From: JAKFWF01 sp963750535
GTDB lineage: Bacteria; Pseudomonadota; Alphaproteobacteria; Rhizobiales; Hyphomicrobiaceae
Direction: 5' to 3'
Assembly (NCBI GenBank): GCA_963750535.1
Contig: CAVVRF010000028.1
Span: 425,675-489,674 of the forward strand
DNA: 64,000 nt
Positions 46,062 to 55,687 of this stretch are shown here, piece by piece; within the stretch, counting starts at the first letter, position 1, and each line of letters begins with the position of its first letter. A program made the translations under genes and the position numbers. The notes beneath the pieces are model-generated. The model was not told the origin of the DNA. It did not search any database and was given only the letters and a program-made list of their open reading frames with translations.

Positions 46062-47267
46062 CTATTCCGAAGCGAGCTTCACTGTCCCGCTCTCAACGAG
46101 GCCCGCGATCTCGCTCTCCGACAGGCCAAGCTCCGCGAGCACCTCCGCCGTTTGGGCGCCAAGCGGCTGCGGCGGCAGGCGTACCTCGGCGGACTGGCCG
46201 TCGTAGTGCAGCGGATGGTTCACCAGCCGGACCGGCGCCTTGCCCGGCCCCGCTCCCGGCACCGTTACCAGCGACTGCATGTGCTTGACCTGGGGATCCT
46301 CGACGATCTCGCTGTAGCCCTGCACCGCGGCATGCCAGATCTTCAGCGGCTCCATCACCGCCTTCCATTCAGCGGTGGTGCGGAGCTTGATGCGGGCTGC
46401 GATGAGCGTGGTGATCTCGTCCTGCTTCGACCAGGTATCCTTGTCGGCGTAGGCCGCAAGCTTCGGCTCGCCCGTCACCTCGCCGATGACCTCGAGCGGT
46501 GCCAGCGACAGCGCCAGATGGCCGTCCTTCGTCGCGTAAACGCCGTAGGGCGCGGCGTAGTACCAGCCAGCGACGTGCTTGTGGGCATAGATCGAGGCCG
46601 GAGGCGTCGGCGCGTTCATCCAGGCAACGAGGGATTCCGCCTGCAGGTCGAGCGCCGCCTGCATCAGGCTGGCATCGACACGACAGCCCTGACCGGTTCT
46701 GGACCGACGCACGATGGCGGCGAGGATGCCCATCGCGAAAAGTGCCGCGCCGTGATGATCGATGACCGAGACGCCAGCCGGCCGCGGGCCGTTGTGAGCC
46801 TGTCCGGTGATCTTCATCATTCCAAACAGGGCCTGGGCGAGCAGATCCTGGCCCGGTCGCTCGACGTAGGGGCCGTGCGGACCGTAGCCGGAGGCCGAGG
46901 CATAGATCAGGCTCGGCTTGCGTTGCCTTAAGGCCTCGTAGCCGAAACCCAGCTTCTCCATCACGCCAGGGCGAAAGTTCTCGGCGACCACGTCGGCCGT
47001 GTCCACGAGGCGCAGGGCAATCTCCTTGCCCTTCGCTGACTTAAGGTCGATCGCGATGTTGCGCTTGTTGCGGTTGGCGCAGAGGAACAGCATGCTCTGC
47101 TCGTCGCTCCAGATGTCGCCGGGGCTCCAGTGGCGCTGCCAGGCGCCCTCGGTCGACTCGATGGAGATCACATCGGCGCCGAGGTCGCCGAGCGCCTGGA
47201 TCCCCATGGGGCCGAGCAGGAAGTGATTGAAGCTGACGACTCTCGTGCCTTTGAGCAGATCGAGCAT
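46062..47267 (-). CDS. CaiB/BaiF family III CoA-transferase
   Basis: A 401-residue enzyme that moves CoA between carboxylic acids. Start MLDLLKGTRVVSFNHFLLGP; the catalytic aspartate is in the family motif GYGPHGPYVERPGQDLLAQA; the nucleotide-binding loop ANRNKRNIAIDLKS and ENFRPGVMEKLGFGYE are conserved. It follows the enoyl-CoA hydratase by 105 bp and precedes the binding-protein gene on the same strand. It probably activates the imported carboxylate. Confidence 0.9.
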   Translation of the reverse strand: MLDLLKGTRVVSFNHFLLGPMGIQALGDLGADVISIESTEGAWQRHWSPGDIWSDEQSMLFLCANRNKRNIAIDLKSAKGKEIALRLVDTADVVAENFRPGVMEKLGFGYEALRQRKPSLIYASASGYGPHGPYVERPGQDLLAQALFGMMKITGQAHNGPRPAGVSVIDHHGAALFAMGILAAIVRRSRTGQGCRVDASLMQAALDLQAESLVAWMNAPTPPASIYAHKHVAGWYYAAPYGVYATKDGHLALSLAPLEVIGEVTGEPKLAAYADKDTWSKQDEITTLIAARIKLRTTAEWKAVMEPLKIWHAAVQGYSEIVEDPQVKHMQSLVTVPGAGPGKAPVRLVNHPLHYDGQSAEVRLPPQPLGAQTAEVLAELGLSESEIAGLVESGTVKLASE

Positions 47268-47372
47268 GCCGATACCGTCCTGTGATTGGTCGAGATTTGG
47301 AGAGGGTTGGGCGCGGCGCCTCCGATCGCCCAGTCCTGCCGCGCCCGGTGGCAGAGTTCCTCGCCGTGCACT

Positions 47373-48158
47373 TCAACGATGCTTGAAGCTTGGCTTCTCC
47401 TTGGCGAAGAACGCGCGCACGCCCTCACCGCAGTCGGCCGAGGCGAAGGCCTTGTCGCTCAGGGCAAGCGAGGCGCGCACGCCCGCCTCCTCGGAGGTAT
47501 CGAAGGCCATGTCGATGGACTGCTTGCACATCTGCAGCGCGACGCTCGGCTGGGCAGCGAGCCTGCGCGCCAGCTCCATCGCTGTCTCGAGCGCGTTTCC
47601 CTTGGGCACCACGCGGTTGATCAATCCCCATGCCATGGCGGTTTCCACTGGAAGCGGCTCGCCGAGGAACATCATCTCCTTGGCCCTGCCCTCGCCGATC
47701 CGGCGCGTGACGCGAATGGTGCCGCCGCTTCCGGGAAATACGCCGAGCTTGATCTCGGGCAGCGCGACCTGATTACCGGCCTCCGCGACGATCAGATCGC
47801 AGCACACCGCGAGTTCGAGCCCGCCACCGAAGGCAAGACCGTTGAGTGCCGCGACCGTAGGCTTGGGAAAGTCGTCAACCCGGCTATAGACCTCGTTTTC
47901 CAGCGCCAGCTTCTTGGGTACCACAGCTCCGGCTGCCATCATTTCGGGGAATTCCTTGATGTCGGAGCCGGCGCAGAACGCCTTCGAGCCCGAGCCCGTC
48001 AGCACCAGCACGCGCACACCCGGATCGGTAGCTAGCTTTGCCACCAGCTCGTTCAACTGGCGACTGAGCTCAAGCGTGACGAGATTGAGCGGCGGGTTCG
48101 TCAACGTTACCAGCGCGACGCCGTCGCCGATCGTGCATTGCACGAATGTCTTGGTCAT
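47373..48158 (-). CDS. Enoyl-CoA hydratase/isomerase (crotonase family)
   Basis: A 261-residue crotonase. Oxyanion-hole loops: KAFCAGSDI and AFGGGLELAV (with its Glu). The second catalytic region PEIKLGVFPGSGGTIRV keeps the Glu of PEI. The ATG at 48158 follows GGAGGAGCTCACG; the frame extends upstream but without coding character. It hydrates trans-2-enoyl-CoA. First gene of the minus-strand acyl-CoA/ABC group. Confidence 0.9.
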   Translation of the reverse strand: MTKTFVQCTIGDGVALVTLTNPPLNLVTLELSRQLNELVAKLATDPGVRVLVLTGSGSKAFCAGSDIKEFPEMMAAGAVVPKKLALENEVYSRVDDFPKPTVAALNGLAFGGGLELAVCCDLIVAEAGNQVALPEIKLGVFPGSGGTIRVTRRIGEGRAKEMMFLGEPLPVETAMAWGLINRVVPKGNALETAMELARRLAAQPSVALQMCKQSIDMAFDTSEEAGVRASLALSDKAFASADCGEGVRAFFAKEKPSFKHR

Positions 48159-48450
48159 CGTGAGCTCCTCCGGTGAATGCCGTGCTGGTCGACAACCGCC
48201 AAGCTGTTTGGTCCCGCTTGTGTGGGCCCTCACCAATGGTTTCGAATGGATCGAGCCGAGAACCACCAAGGTGCGCCAAAGCAGGCTCAGCCGCTATAGT
48301 TAGATTGAACATATATCGGTGCTGCCAGCGCGGCCAATCCAAGTCAAACTTACAAGTTTGACGTGCTGTTGAGCCGCACCAGCCAATTGGGGCAGACTTG
48401 GCCCGCATGAGCTTTCGCATCGGTCGGGCTACTTCACACGTCGAGGCAAC

Positions 48451-48999
48451 ATGACGTCACTTGTGAGAACCGCCATCGATCCGGCATCGGGTGCCGTCGC
48501 GATGTGGTTCGCAGCCGATGGGTGGATTCCGAACAACCGGCGCCTGCCCGCAATATTCTTTCGGGCCGTCATCGATTGCTCGCGGCCCGATCCAGCAGCG
48601 GAATTCGAGTCCGTCTTCCGCCGTAACGGTTGGGAGCCGCGATGGCGCAATGGCGTGTATTCGTTTCATCACTACCATTCGACGGCACACGAGGTTCTGG
48701 GTTTTGCAGCAGGGACGGCTCGGCTCATGCTTGGCGGGCCGAACGGCCACGAGATCACGGTAAACGCGGGTGACTGCGCTTTGCTGCCGGCCGGCACGGG
48801 ACATTTTCGCATCGACGCCAGCCGCGATTTTCTCGTGGTGGGTGCTTACGCTCCGGATCAAAGCCCGGATCTGTGCCGGAGTGCCATTGCCAAAGAGGAC
48901 GAAACACGGATGGCCGAGCTTGCATTTCCAAATGCAGACCCGGTGCTGGGATCAGCGGGACCGCTTTGCAGGTTCTGGACATCGGCGGATGGGCGATAG
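48451..48999 (+). CDS. YjlB-like cupin domain protein
   Basis: A 182-residue single-cupin protein. The N-terminal part (GWIPNNRRLPAIFF) and the block WRNGVYSFHHYHSTAHEVLG are the YjlB signature; the two histidines and Glu of HYHSTAHE and the His in PAGTGHF would hold a metal. GAGGCAAC precedes the ATG. It is a monocistronic gene divergent from the enoyl-CoA hydratase. Function of YjlB proteins is unknown. Confidence 0.8.
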   Translation: MTSLVRTAIDPASGAVAMWFAADGWIPNNRRLPAIFFRAVIDCSRPDPAAEFESVFRRNGWEPRWRNGVYSFHHYHSTAHEVLGFAAGTARLMLGGPNGHEITVNAGDCALLPAGTGHFRIDASRDFLVVGAYAPDQSPDLCRSAIAKEDETRMAELAFPNADPVLGSAGPLCRFWTSADGR

Positions 49000-49425
49000 C
49001 CCCGAGCGGTCAAGTATGCCTGCATCGTGGAGCGACGGCTGCCAGTCGCAATATTTGCGAAGCTACCCTTGAATGACGAAACGAATATCGGCGATGGCTT
49101 GGTGCCCGCCCTATCGCATCCCGGTTCTCGCGCAAGCCGTTGAGTTAAGTGATGAATAAGGATTGATAGCGGCAGGTCGCAAAGCGTTGGTGAAATGACA
49201 CAGCCGCTCATGAACCAATTTATTTCCACGCGCGTGCGTCCCGAAATCCGCAGCCCTGCCGCGCGAATCAGCAGACACTGCCGCTGACTGAGTAGTGGAA
49301 TCGCATCCTAACCGTCCTGTGCGAAAACTGGGCCGGTCACCGCTCACGCAGCCTTTCCACGGTTGGTTGGGGCGAAATTTGCGGATTCGGCATTCTGCGT
49401 GCGCTCATCCCTCATGGAGGTACCC
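49000..49425. other. About 430 bp without recognisable gene
   Basis: Overlapping short open frames on both strands have no consistent codon bias and no family resemblance. No tRNA-like cloverleaf, strong hairpin or clear promoter pair was seen. A GGAGG just before 49426 belongs to the following small gene. Confidence 0.45.
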
Positions 49426-49656
49426 ATGGAAACACTCACCGAAGGGCCGCAGGGCTTCTGGTCCGGAACCTATCTCGGCCGTCACATTGCCATGCTTCAG
49501 CACCATGGCGCCTGGCGTGTCTATCTCGACCAAATGTTCCAGGACAGCTCTCGCTTCGAGACTGCCGAGGAAGCGGTCGTCTGGCTTCGCCGACAGATCG
49601 AAGAACGCGCGGCCAAGCCGATCTTCTCGGGGCTCGCACGCGCTCGCACGGCATGA
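49426..49656 (+). CDS. Small hypothetical protein
   Basis: A 76-residue soluble protein: METLTEGPQGFWSGTYLGRH at the start, then HHGAWRVYLDQMFQDSSRFE and a helix TAEEAVVWLRRQIEERA. GGAGG sits exactly five bases before this ATG, which fixes the start. The acidic-aromatic beta part followed by a helix is reminiscent of small stress-induced Hyphomicrobiales proteins, but I recognise no family. No operon partner. Confidence 0.55.
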   Translation: METLTEGPQGFWSGTYLGRHIAMLQHHGAWRVYLDQMFQDSSRFETAEEAVVWLRRQIEERAAKPIFSGLARARTA

Positions 49657-49819
49657 CCTGATGCGGCCGTTGGTCGAACCAGGCCCATGCGCTCCGGACC
49701 ACTCGGTGGGGGCCGGCCCTTCGGCCGACCCGCGCTTCCGTGCCATGTTGGCGTCTCCGGAATAGACGTTCGAAATGACCGGGTTCACAGCCAAGAGATT
49801 GGCAGCACTCCGGTAGCAA

Positions 49820-50575
49820 TCAGCTCGCGACGCGCTCGATCAGGACGCGGCGGCAATCCATCTCGTAGTCGAGGCCGACGACGGGTGGGCGGCAGAAGTG
49901 CCAGGTGAGCCCGTGCTTCGCGGCACCCCGGCGAACGATCTCTTGGGCTAGAAAGGGATGAATATCGTAGATCGTGTAGACTTGCGCGGCGGTCGTGTCG
50001 TTCCAGGCGAAACCGAGGAGCCCCATGCGCCGCTCCATCTCGCCGAGGACTGCTTGCGCTTTCTCCCGCATGCCATCGACACTGGTGTCGCCTGGTCTGA
50101 CCACGAAGTTGCCGTAACTTCCCTTGCCCTCAGGCGCCTCCCCGCTTCCGGCGACGACAAAACTCGGTGCGGCAGGCGACGCCGGTAACGTGAAGCAGAA
50201 TGCGTAGAATGAGGGCTCGGCCGGCTTGTCAAGCTCAGGACAAACATTCGACCGTGCAACGGGATTGGATTTGCTGGCTTCGTCGTAAATGCCCCACCTT
50301 GCCAAAGTGCCGACGTAGATTTCGTTGAACGCGATGAAGCCGGCCTCGGTGAAAGGCTCTGGAGAGCGTAGCTCGCAAGCACAGAATGATGTCAGTGGCC
50401 GCCCTGCTTCGGTAATGTACCTCTCGACCCGGCGAAATCCTTCGGCCAGTGGCACTGGATGTTCAAATCGAACACGCTCGATGCTGAAGCCTGGCTCCGC
50501 AGCGACCCCACCGGAATACTGAAAGACGGCTGGGATGTATCGATACCCACCGGCAGCGAAGACCTTCGTAGTCAT
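49820..50575 (-). CDS. Conserved hypothetical protein, possibly RidA-like
   Basis: A 251-residue protein. The second ATG (MTTKVFAAGG) is preferred, since TAGGA lies about ten bases before it but abuts the first. Segments ITEAGRPLTSFCACELRSP, GFIAFNEIYVGTLARWG, PSFYAFCFTLPA and SFVVAGSGEAP are in the order expected of a Rid-type (YjgF) domain, followed by VRPGDTSVDGMREKAQAVLG and a C-terminal VYTIYDIHPF. I infer but cannot prove the Rid relation; no catalytic Arg was pinned down. The gene stands alone, divergent from the aldehyde dehydrogenase. Confidence 0.55.
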   Translation of the reverse strand: MTTKVFAAGGYRYIPAVFQYSGGVAAEPGFSIERVRFEHPVPLAEGFRRVERYITEAGRPLTSFCACELRSPEPFTEAGFIAFNEIYVGTLARWGIYDEASKSNPVARSNVCPELDKPAEPSFYAFCFTLPASPAAPSFVVAGSGEAPEGKGSYGNFVVRPGDTSVDGMREKAQAVLGEMERRMGLLGFAWNDTTAAQVYTIYDIHPFLAQEIVRRGAAKHGLTWHFCRPPVVGLDYEMDCRRVLIERVAS

Positions 50576-50828
50576 GATCGGCATTCCTACTATTCCGTGC
50601 CCATTGCATCGAAGATGGTATTGCTGCTCTTTTCCGCCTGCGGTCGGTCCGCCCAGCGGACGCTGACACGGAGATCCTGCTCAGCCGTATTTGGTCGCAT
50701 CCATTGACTGCACGCAATGCTTTCTCAGCAGCGGCCGAATGGATACACTCGCGAAAGGTTCCAATGCCCGGGCGCACAGTGACGGCCCGGCGGCAATGAC
50801 TTGACCGGTCAATCGACGAGATATCGAA

Positions 50829-52317
50829 ATGAAATCAACGAGCAAGGCTGAAGCGGCTCACTCCACCAGGAGCGAGAAGATGTTCATCGACGGTGCCTGG
50901 GTTGGCGCTGTAGGCGGGCGCGAGCTCACCGTCGAGGCGCCAGGTACGCGGGGGACAATTGCCAGCATTCCGCGTGGCGGCGCCGAGGATGTCGATCGCG
51001 CTGTGAAGGCTGCCGCCAAGGCCTTCCCGGCATGGAGTAGGATCGTCCCGCGTGAGCGCGGCCGTATGCTCCAGAAGATTGCCGATGCGATCGAGGCGCG
51101 GGTCGAGGAACTCGCCCGGATTCTTGCCGAGGAGACCGGCAATGCCATCCGGACCCAGGCACGCGGAGAAGCCAAGAGCGCCGTCGACATCATGCGCTAT
51201 TTTGGGGGCCTCGCAAGCGAGCTCAAGGGCGAAACCATTCCGCTCGGGGAGCACGTTCTCTCCTACACTCGCCGTGAACCTATCGGAGTGGTGGGGGCGA
51301 TCATTCCGTGGAACGCTCCCGTTGCCCTCGCCGCGCTGAAGATTGCGCCAGCCCTTTGCACCGGCAACACGATCGTGCTGAAGGCCGCCGAGGACGCTCC
51401 ACTCGGCGTGCTTGCCATGACGAGGATTTGCGAACAGTTCCTGCCCAAGGGCGTGCTCAATGTCGTGACCGGTCTTGGCGAGGAGGCGGGCGCTGCGCTT
51501 TCGGGACACCCTGTAGTGCGCAAGCTTTCGTTCACCGGCTCGACTGAGGTCGGCAAGATCATCATGCGAGCGGCCGCCGACCGGATCGTGCCCGTTAGCC
51601 TCGAGCTTGGAGGCAAGAGCCCATCGATTGTCTACCCCGACGCGAACGAGGATTGGGTGATCGATGGCATAATTGCGGCCATGCGCTTTACGCGTCAGAA
51701 GTCAATCATGCACGGCTGGATCGCGCCTCTTCCTTCACGCCGACATTTTCGACAGCTTCCTCGCGAAGCTCGCGGACAAGACGTCGAAGTTCAAAATCGG
51801 CGACCCACTCGACGAGGCGACCGACATAGGCGCCATCATCAATGAGAAGCAATTCAAGAAGGTTTGTGGCTTTGTCGATGAGGGCCTGAAGATCCCGGGC
51901 TCGAAGCTGCTGATCGGCGGCCTGCCGCCCAAGACCGGTCCGCTATCGAAGGGCTACTTTGCAATCCCGACGGTATTTGCGAATGCAGCAAACGATTGGC
52001 GCATGTCGCGAGAGGAGATATTTGGGCCAGTCCTGGTCGCCATCCGCTGGTCCGACGAGGCTGAAGTGATCCGCATGGCAAACGATACGCACTATGGCCT
52101 CGCCGCCTACGTGTGGACCAAGGACATCGGGCGTGCGCTTCGCGCGGCGCATGCGATCGAGGCGGGATGGGTGCAGGTGAACCAGGGCCTAGGCCAGTTC
52201 CCCGGCCAATCCTACGGCGGCGTCAAGCAGTCCGGCATTGGGCGCGAGCACTCGCTCGAAGGCATGCTCGACAGTTTCACACAGCGTAAGAACGTAACAG
52301 TAAACCTGGCGGTCTGA
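50829..52317 (+). pseudogene. Aldehyde dehydrogenase (BADH-like), single +1 frameshift beside the catalytic cysteine
   Basis: About 495 residues in two frames. The first part has the NAD fold with GAIIPWNAPVALAALK, FTGSTEVGK and LELGGKSPSIV (catalytic Glu region). The second has the catalytic cysteine in SQSCTAGSRLF, EEIFGPVLVAIRW and QSYGGVKQSGIGREHS. One extra A near 51702 (CAGAAGTCAA for CAGAGTCAA) separates FTRQ from SQSC. Removing it restores a complete enzyme. Recent mutation or sequencing insertion. It stands alone between the Rid-like gene and an MFS exporter; substrate unknown. Confidence 0.85.
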
Positions 52318-52444
52318 AGAAGTGGAGAGGACAAATCCGTCTGGGCGAGGCACTGGACAATCCAGTAGCCTTTGACGGCCATTCCACACCTGTCGTCGGA
52401 TCTTCGATCAACCTGGTTCTCGTGCGCCGAAAATCATCGTCCTG

Positions 52445-53650
52445 CTACATCCGCAAGCGACGCGCGAGCGCGGCGGCCGCGACAAGGGATATGCCGACAC
52501 CTGCGACGCAAGCTGGCCAGCCGAACCGCTCGAACAGTTGTCCGAGCACAGCGCTGCCAACCAGACCACCCAGGAAATAGCAGGCCAGATAGAGTCCGCT
52601 GGCCGAGCCAGGGTCAACCGTGGCCGCGCGCCCGACGAAGCCGGTTGCGGTTGCCTGCGCGAAAAACGTGCCGACGCCGACCAGCATTAGGCCTGCGATA
52701 ACCGGCCCGAGTTGGGGCTGGAGCAGCAATGGTAGCCCTATCCCGGCAACTGCCAATGCGCCCCACATCGTGTGTTGCGCGCCGAAGCGCGCAACCAGCC
52801 GCCCTGCAAGGGGGGTCGTGATGATCGATGGCAGAAACACGAGGTAGACGAGGCCCACCGACATCATGCCGAGTGAGAGAGGCGCGCGTACCAGTACGAA
52901 ATTCACATAGGTAAAGGTGCCGATGAACGCAAACAGGATGCAGAAGCCGATCGCAAACGTCGCGCGCAGGGGGCGATTGCGAAGATGTTGCTTCCATACG
53001 CCGAGAGGAGATTTCGACCCAGCCTGTGCCACAGCCATGTGGCTCATGCGGTCGAGCGTGAAATAGACCAATGCGGCGCCAGCCAGATTGAGAGCGGCGA
53101 ACATGTAGAAGTTTGGCGCCAAGCCGAGCGTATCCGCGATTGAAGCCGACATCAGCCGGCCGAACAGATTGCTCGCGACATTGCCGGTTATGTAAGCTGC
53201 AAACGCAGCCGACGTCGCCTTGCCGCAGGTCGCCTCGGCAAGGTAGGCAAGCGTCAGCGTGAACGCCGCCGACATGAAGACACCCTGCATCACGCGCAGC
53301 ACTGTAAACGTGGCAAGATCCGGCGCGACAGCGAGCAGCGCTGTCGGGATCGACAGCAAGGCAAGGCTCATTACGATGCCGCGCCGGCGATCGATCCTGC
53401 TACTGAAGAATGCGACGGCGAGCCCTGCAACGGCCATCCCAAAGGTGCTGGCGTTGACGGCGGTGCCCATGGCAGCCGGGCTGACACCGTATGCCCGAAC
53501 CAGCGACGGCAGGATCGCCTGGGTGGCAAACAGATCGACCACTGTCAGGAAGGCGATGAGGCCGATCACGAACTCGCGGACAAAGCCGATCGCCGCCGGA
53601 TGATGGGCGTGCCGATCGCGCATCCGCGGCACTGCTGCTGCTCTCGGCAT
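52445..53650 (-). CDS. MFS transporter (drug/metabolite efflux-like)
   Basis: A 401-residue, twelve-span transporter. After a basic leader the first span is FVIGLIAFLTVVDLFATQAILP. The spans 2-3 loop reads SSRIDRRRGIVMSLALL, and VMQGVFMSAAFTLTLAYLAE resembles the MFS antiporter span 5 region of YnfM-like carriers. The second-half loop is GRLVARFGAQHTMWGALA. GGAG about ten bases before the ATG. Substrate not assignable. Confidence 0.85.
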   Translation of the reverse strand: MPRAAAVPRMRDRHAHHPAAIGFVREFVIGLIAFLTVVDLFATQAILPSLVRAYGVSPAAMGTAVNASTFGMAVAGLAVAFFSSRIDRRRGIVMSLALLSIPTALLAVAPDLATFTVLRVMQGVFMSAAFTLTLAYLAEATCGKATSAAFAAYITGNVASNLFGRLMSASIADTLGLAPNFYMFAALNLAGAALVYFTLDRMSHMAVAQAGSKSPLGVWKQHLRNRPLRATFAIGFCILFAFIGTFTYVNFVLVRAPLSLGMMSVGLVYLVFLPSIITTPLAGRLVARFGAQHTMWGALAVAGIGLPLLLQPQLGPVIAGLMLVGVGTFFAQATATGFVGRAATVDPGSASGLYLACYFLGGLVGSAVLGQLFERFGWPACVAGVGISLVAAAALARRLRM

Positions 53651-53757
53651 CTATGCCACTCCTTTCACGGTCATGGAAAACGGGCGTGACGTCGGAGAAT
53701 ATGTGAAGGCTCTCGAGCATCACGCCCGGAAGGAACCGCCGCCGGGAGCAGGCGACC

Positions 53758-54255
53758 TCACATCGTGTGCGGGTCCATCTTGTCGTGCAGGATGTCGGCG
53801 GAAAGCAGCACCACCGGCTTGTTGCCCGTGTTCTTCCACCAGTGCTTGGTCGCGTGCGTCTCTCGTGCGACGTCGCCGGCATGGTGCACGATCGGCACGG
53901 CACAGGTGCTGGCGTATTCCACGATCGTGCCCGAGACGATGTAGATGATGGCCGGACGCTCCTCGTGGCTGTGCCAGGCGACGACGCCGCCAGGCTGCAC
54001 GACCAGTTGCCGCAGCCGGAACTTGTGCTCCTTGAGGTTCGGCGCCTCCTCGGCGAGGTCGATCGACGCGATGACCTTGTCTGTCACATTCTTGTGCGCC
54101 GTCGCGCCGGGCTTCTGGCCATCCGTCGTGACCTTTTCGGCCGGACAGCTGCCGGCGCTTGCCGCTTCCGGCATAGGACCGACCGCGCCGGTCAGCAGGC
54201 CCGCCAGGGCCAGAGCGCGGTAGAGACCGGAAGGGAACTTAGAAGACGCGTTCAT
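53758..54255 (-). CDS. Secreted cupin-domain protein
   Basis: A 165-residue protein with a signal peptide (residues 1-34, LYRALALAGLLTGAVG then EAASAGS). The cupin core is VQPGGVVAWHSHEERPAIIY (metal His, His, Glu) and GDVARETHATKHWWKNTG. AGGAG lies before the ATG. A periplasmic metal-binding cupin of unknown substrate. Confidence 0.8.
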   Translation of the reverse strand: MNASSKFPSGLYRALALAGLLTGAVGPMPEAASAGSCPAEKVTTDGQKPGATAHKNVTDKVIASIDLAEEAPNLKEHKFRLRQLVVQPGGVVAWHSHEERPAIIYIVSGTIVEYASTCAVPIVHHAGDVARETHATKHWWKNTGNKPVVLLSADILHDKMDPHTM

Positions 54256-54389
54256 GGTTTTTCTCTCCTATGACTGCTTGCCGGCACGGCAATTGACGCC
54301 GTCCTGACATTCAGGAGGATGAGCTAATTGGCAGCGCGGTTGAAATATCGAAGGTCTTTGGATTCGATACCTCGCCGCTATCAACTGGG

Positions 54390-55614
54390 TCATGCCGCTA
54401 CTGCGTTTCCCGGCGCGTTCGCAGGCTCGATTGGATCGTCTACGGCGCCCCAGACACCCTCATTGTTGGGTTCGTGCAAGATCACGCCCTCGAGCGGATC
54501 GAACGCACCCTGCCATGGCGCTCGCTCGATGGCTCTGCGAGTGCTCGCATATCCGGCGGCCCAGCGGTCGCGAATGCCAGAAGGGCTGAAATCGACATCC
54601 TTGGTTTGGTCCTCGCTGTCGAGCCGCGGCGCCAACAGACGCACGACATGCATCTGGGTCGTGCAGCCATAGTCGGCGAGATCGCGCACCAGCTCGCTGT
54701 TGCGCGCCGTTTCCGGGATCATGCCTGCCAGCTGCTTGACCACGTGCCGCAAGCGATGGGTTTGCTGTTGCCGTGCGATATGGCTCGCGACCCGGCTCGA
54801 GTACTGGATATCCTTCTGCCGGTGCAGCACATCCCACATGGTGACGGGTTCGGGTCCGATCGGGTTCCACATATGCACCGCGAAAATGAGCGAGTTCCGG
54901 CGCGGATAGTCGTCGAACACCACTTCGCTCGGCGTATTGGAAAGAATGCCGCCATCCCAATAGAGCTCGCCGTCGATGCGCACAGCCGGGAACGCCGGTG
55001 GCAACGCACCTGAAGCCAGGATGTGCCTTACGTTGATCGGCACATCGCGGCCATCGAAGTACTTCATCTGACTCGTCCGCACATGCGCGGCGCCAACCGT
55101 CAGCCGCGGCTTGCAGCGATTGATCAGGGAAAAGTCGACCAGCTCGCGTGAGGGTCTTCTCCAGCGGCATTGTCGAATAATAGCCCGCAGCATCGGGACC
55201 TAGCGGCACGTGGGGTCCGAGAAAGGCCAAACGGTACGGCTCGAAGAACCCCGGAATGCCGGCGACGACCGTTTGCCAGTACGACAGCGTCTGCGCAAAT
55301 TGCGGCCAGCCGCCATCGACATTCCAAGGCGACCTGTGCGCCATCCGCTGCCAGAACTCCTCGAGCGCCGGCAGACGGTTGTGCGCCTCGTTGCCGGCGA
55401 TCAGGCTGGCGTTGATCGCACCGATCGAGGTGCCGATGATCCAGTCTGGCTCGATGCCGCCCTCGTGCAGCGCCTGGTAGACGCCTGCCTGAAATGCGCC
55501 GAGAGCACCACCTCCTTGAAAGACCAGCACAACCTGCCGTGGCTTGCTCGGCAAATGATCTATCCCTGGCAACCCGGCGATCGGTGCGGTGATAGCCTCA
55601 GATCGAACTGTCAT
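54390..55614 (-). pseudogene. Patatin-like phospholipase with DUF3734, one +1 frameshift
   Basis: About 408 residues. The patatin core has the oxyanion loop QGGGALGAFQAGVYQAL, nucleophile serine in GTSIGAINASL and catalytic Asp in YWDGGILSN. The C-terminal DUF3734 has HMWNPIGPEPVTMWDVLHRQ and QQTHRLRHVVKQLAGMIPE. An extra A near 55152 separates PLEKTL from RELVDFSL; without it the gene is intact. GGGAG sits six bases before the ATG. It follows bdhA by 73 bp. A lipase/esterase beside a 3-hydroxybutyrate dehydrogenase suggests polyhydroxybutyrate or 3-hydroxybutyryl ester turnover, by inference. Confidence 0.85.
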
Positions 55615-55687
55615 GCAGGTCTCCCAAAGTCGGTCGGTTACGGTTTCCGAGCCGCAGCGAGGATCAATTTCCCGGGGGCAAATCGAC

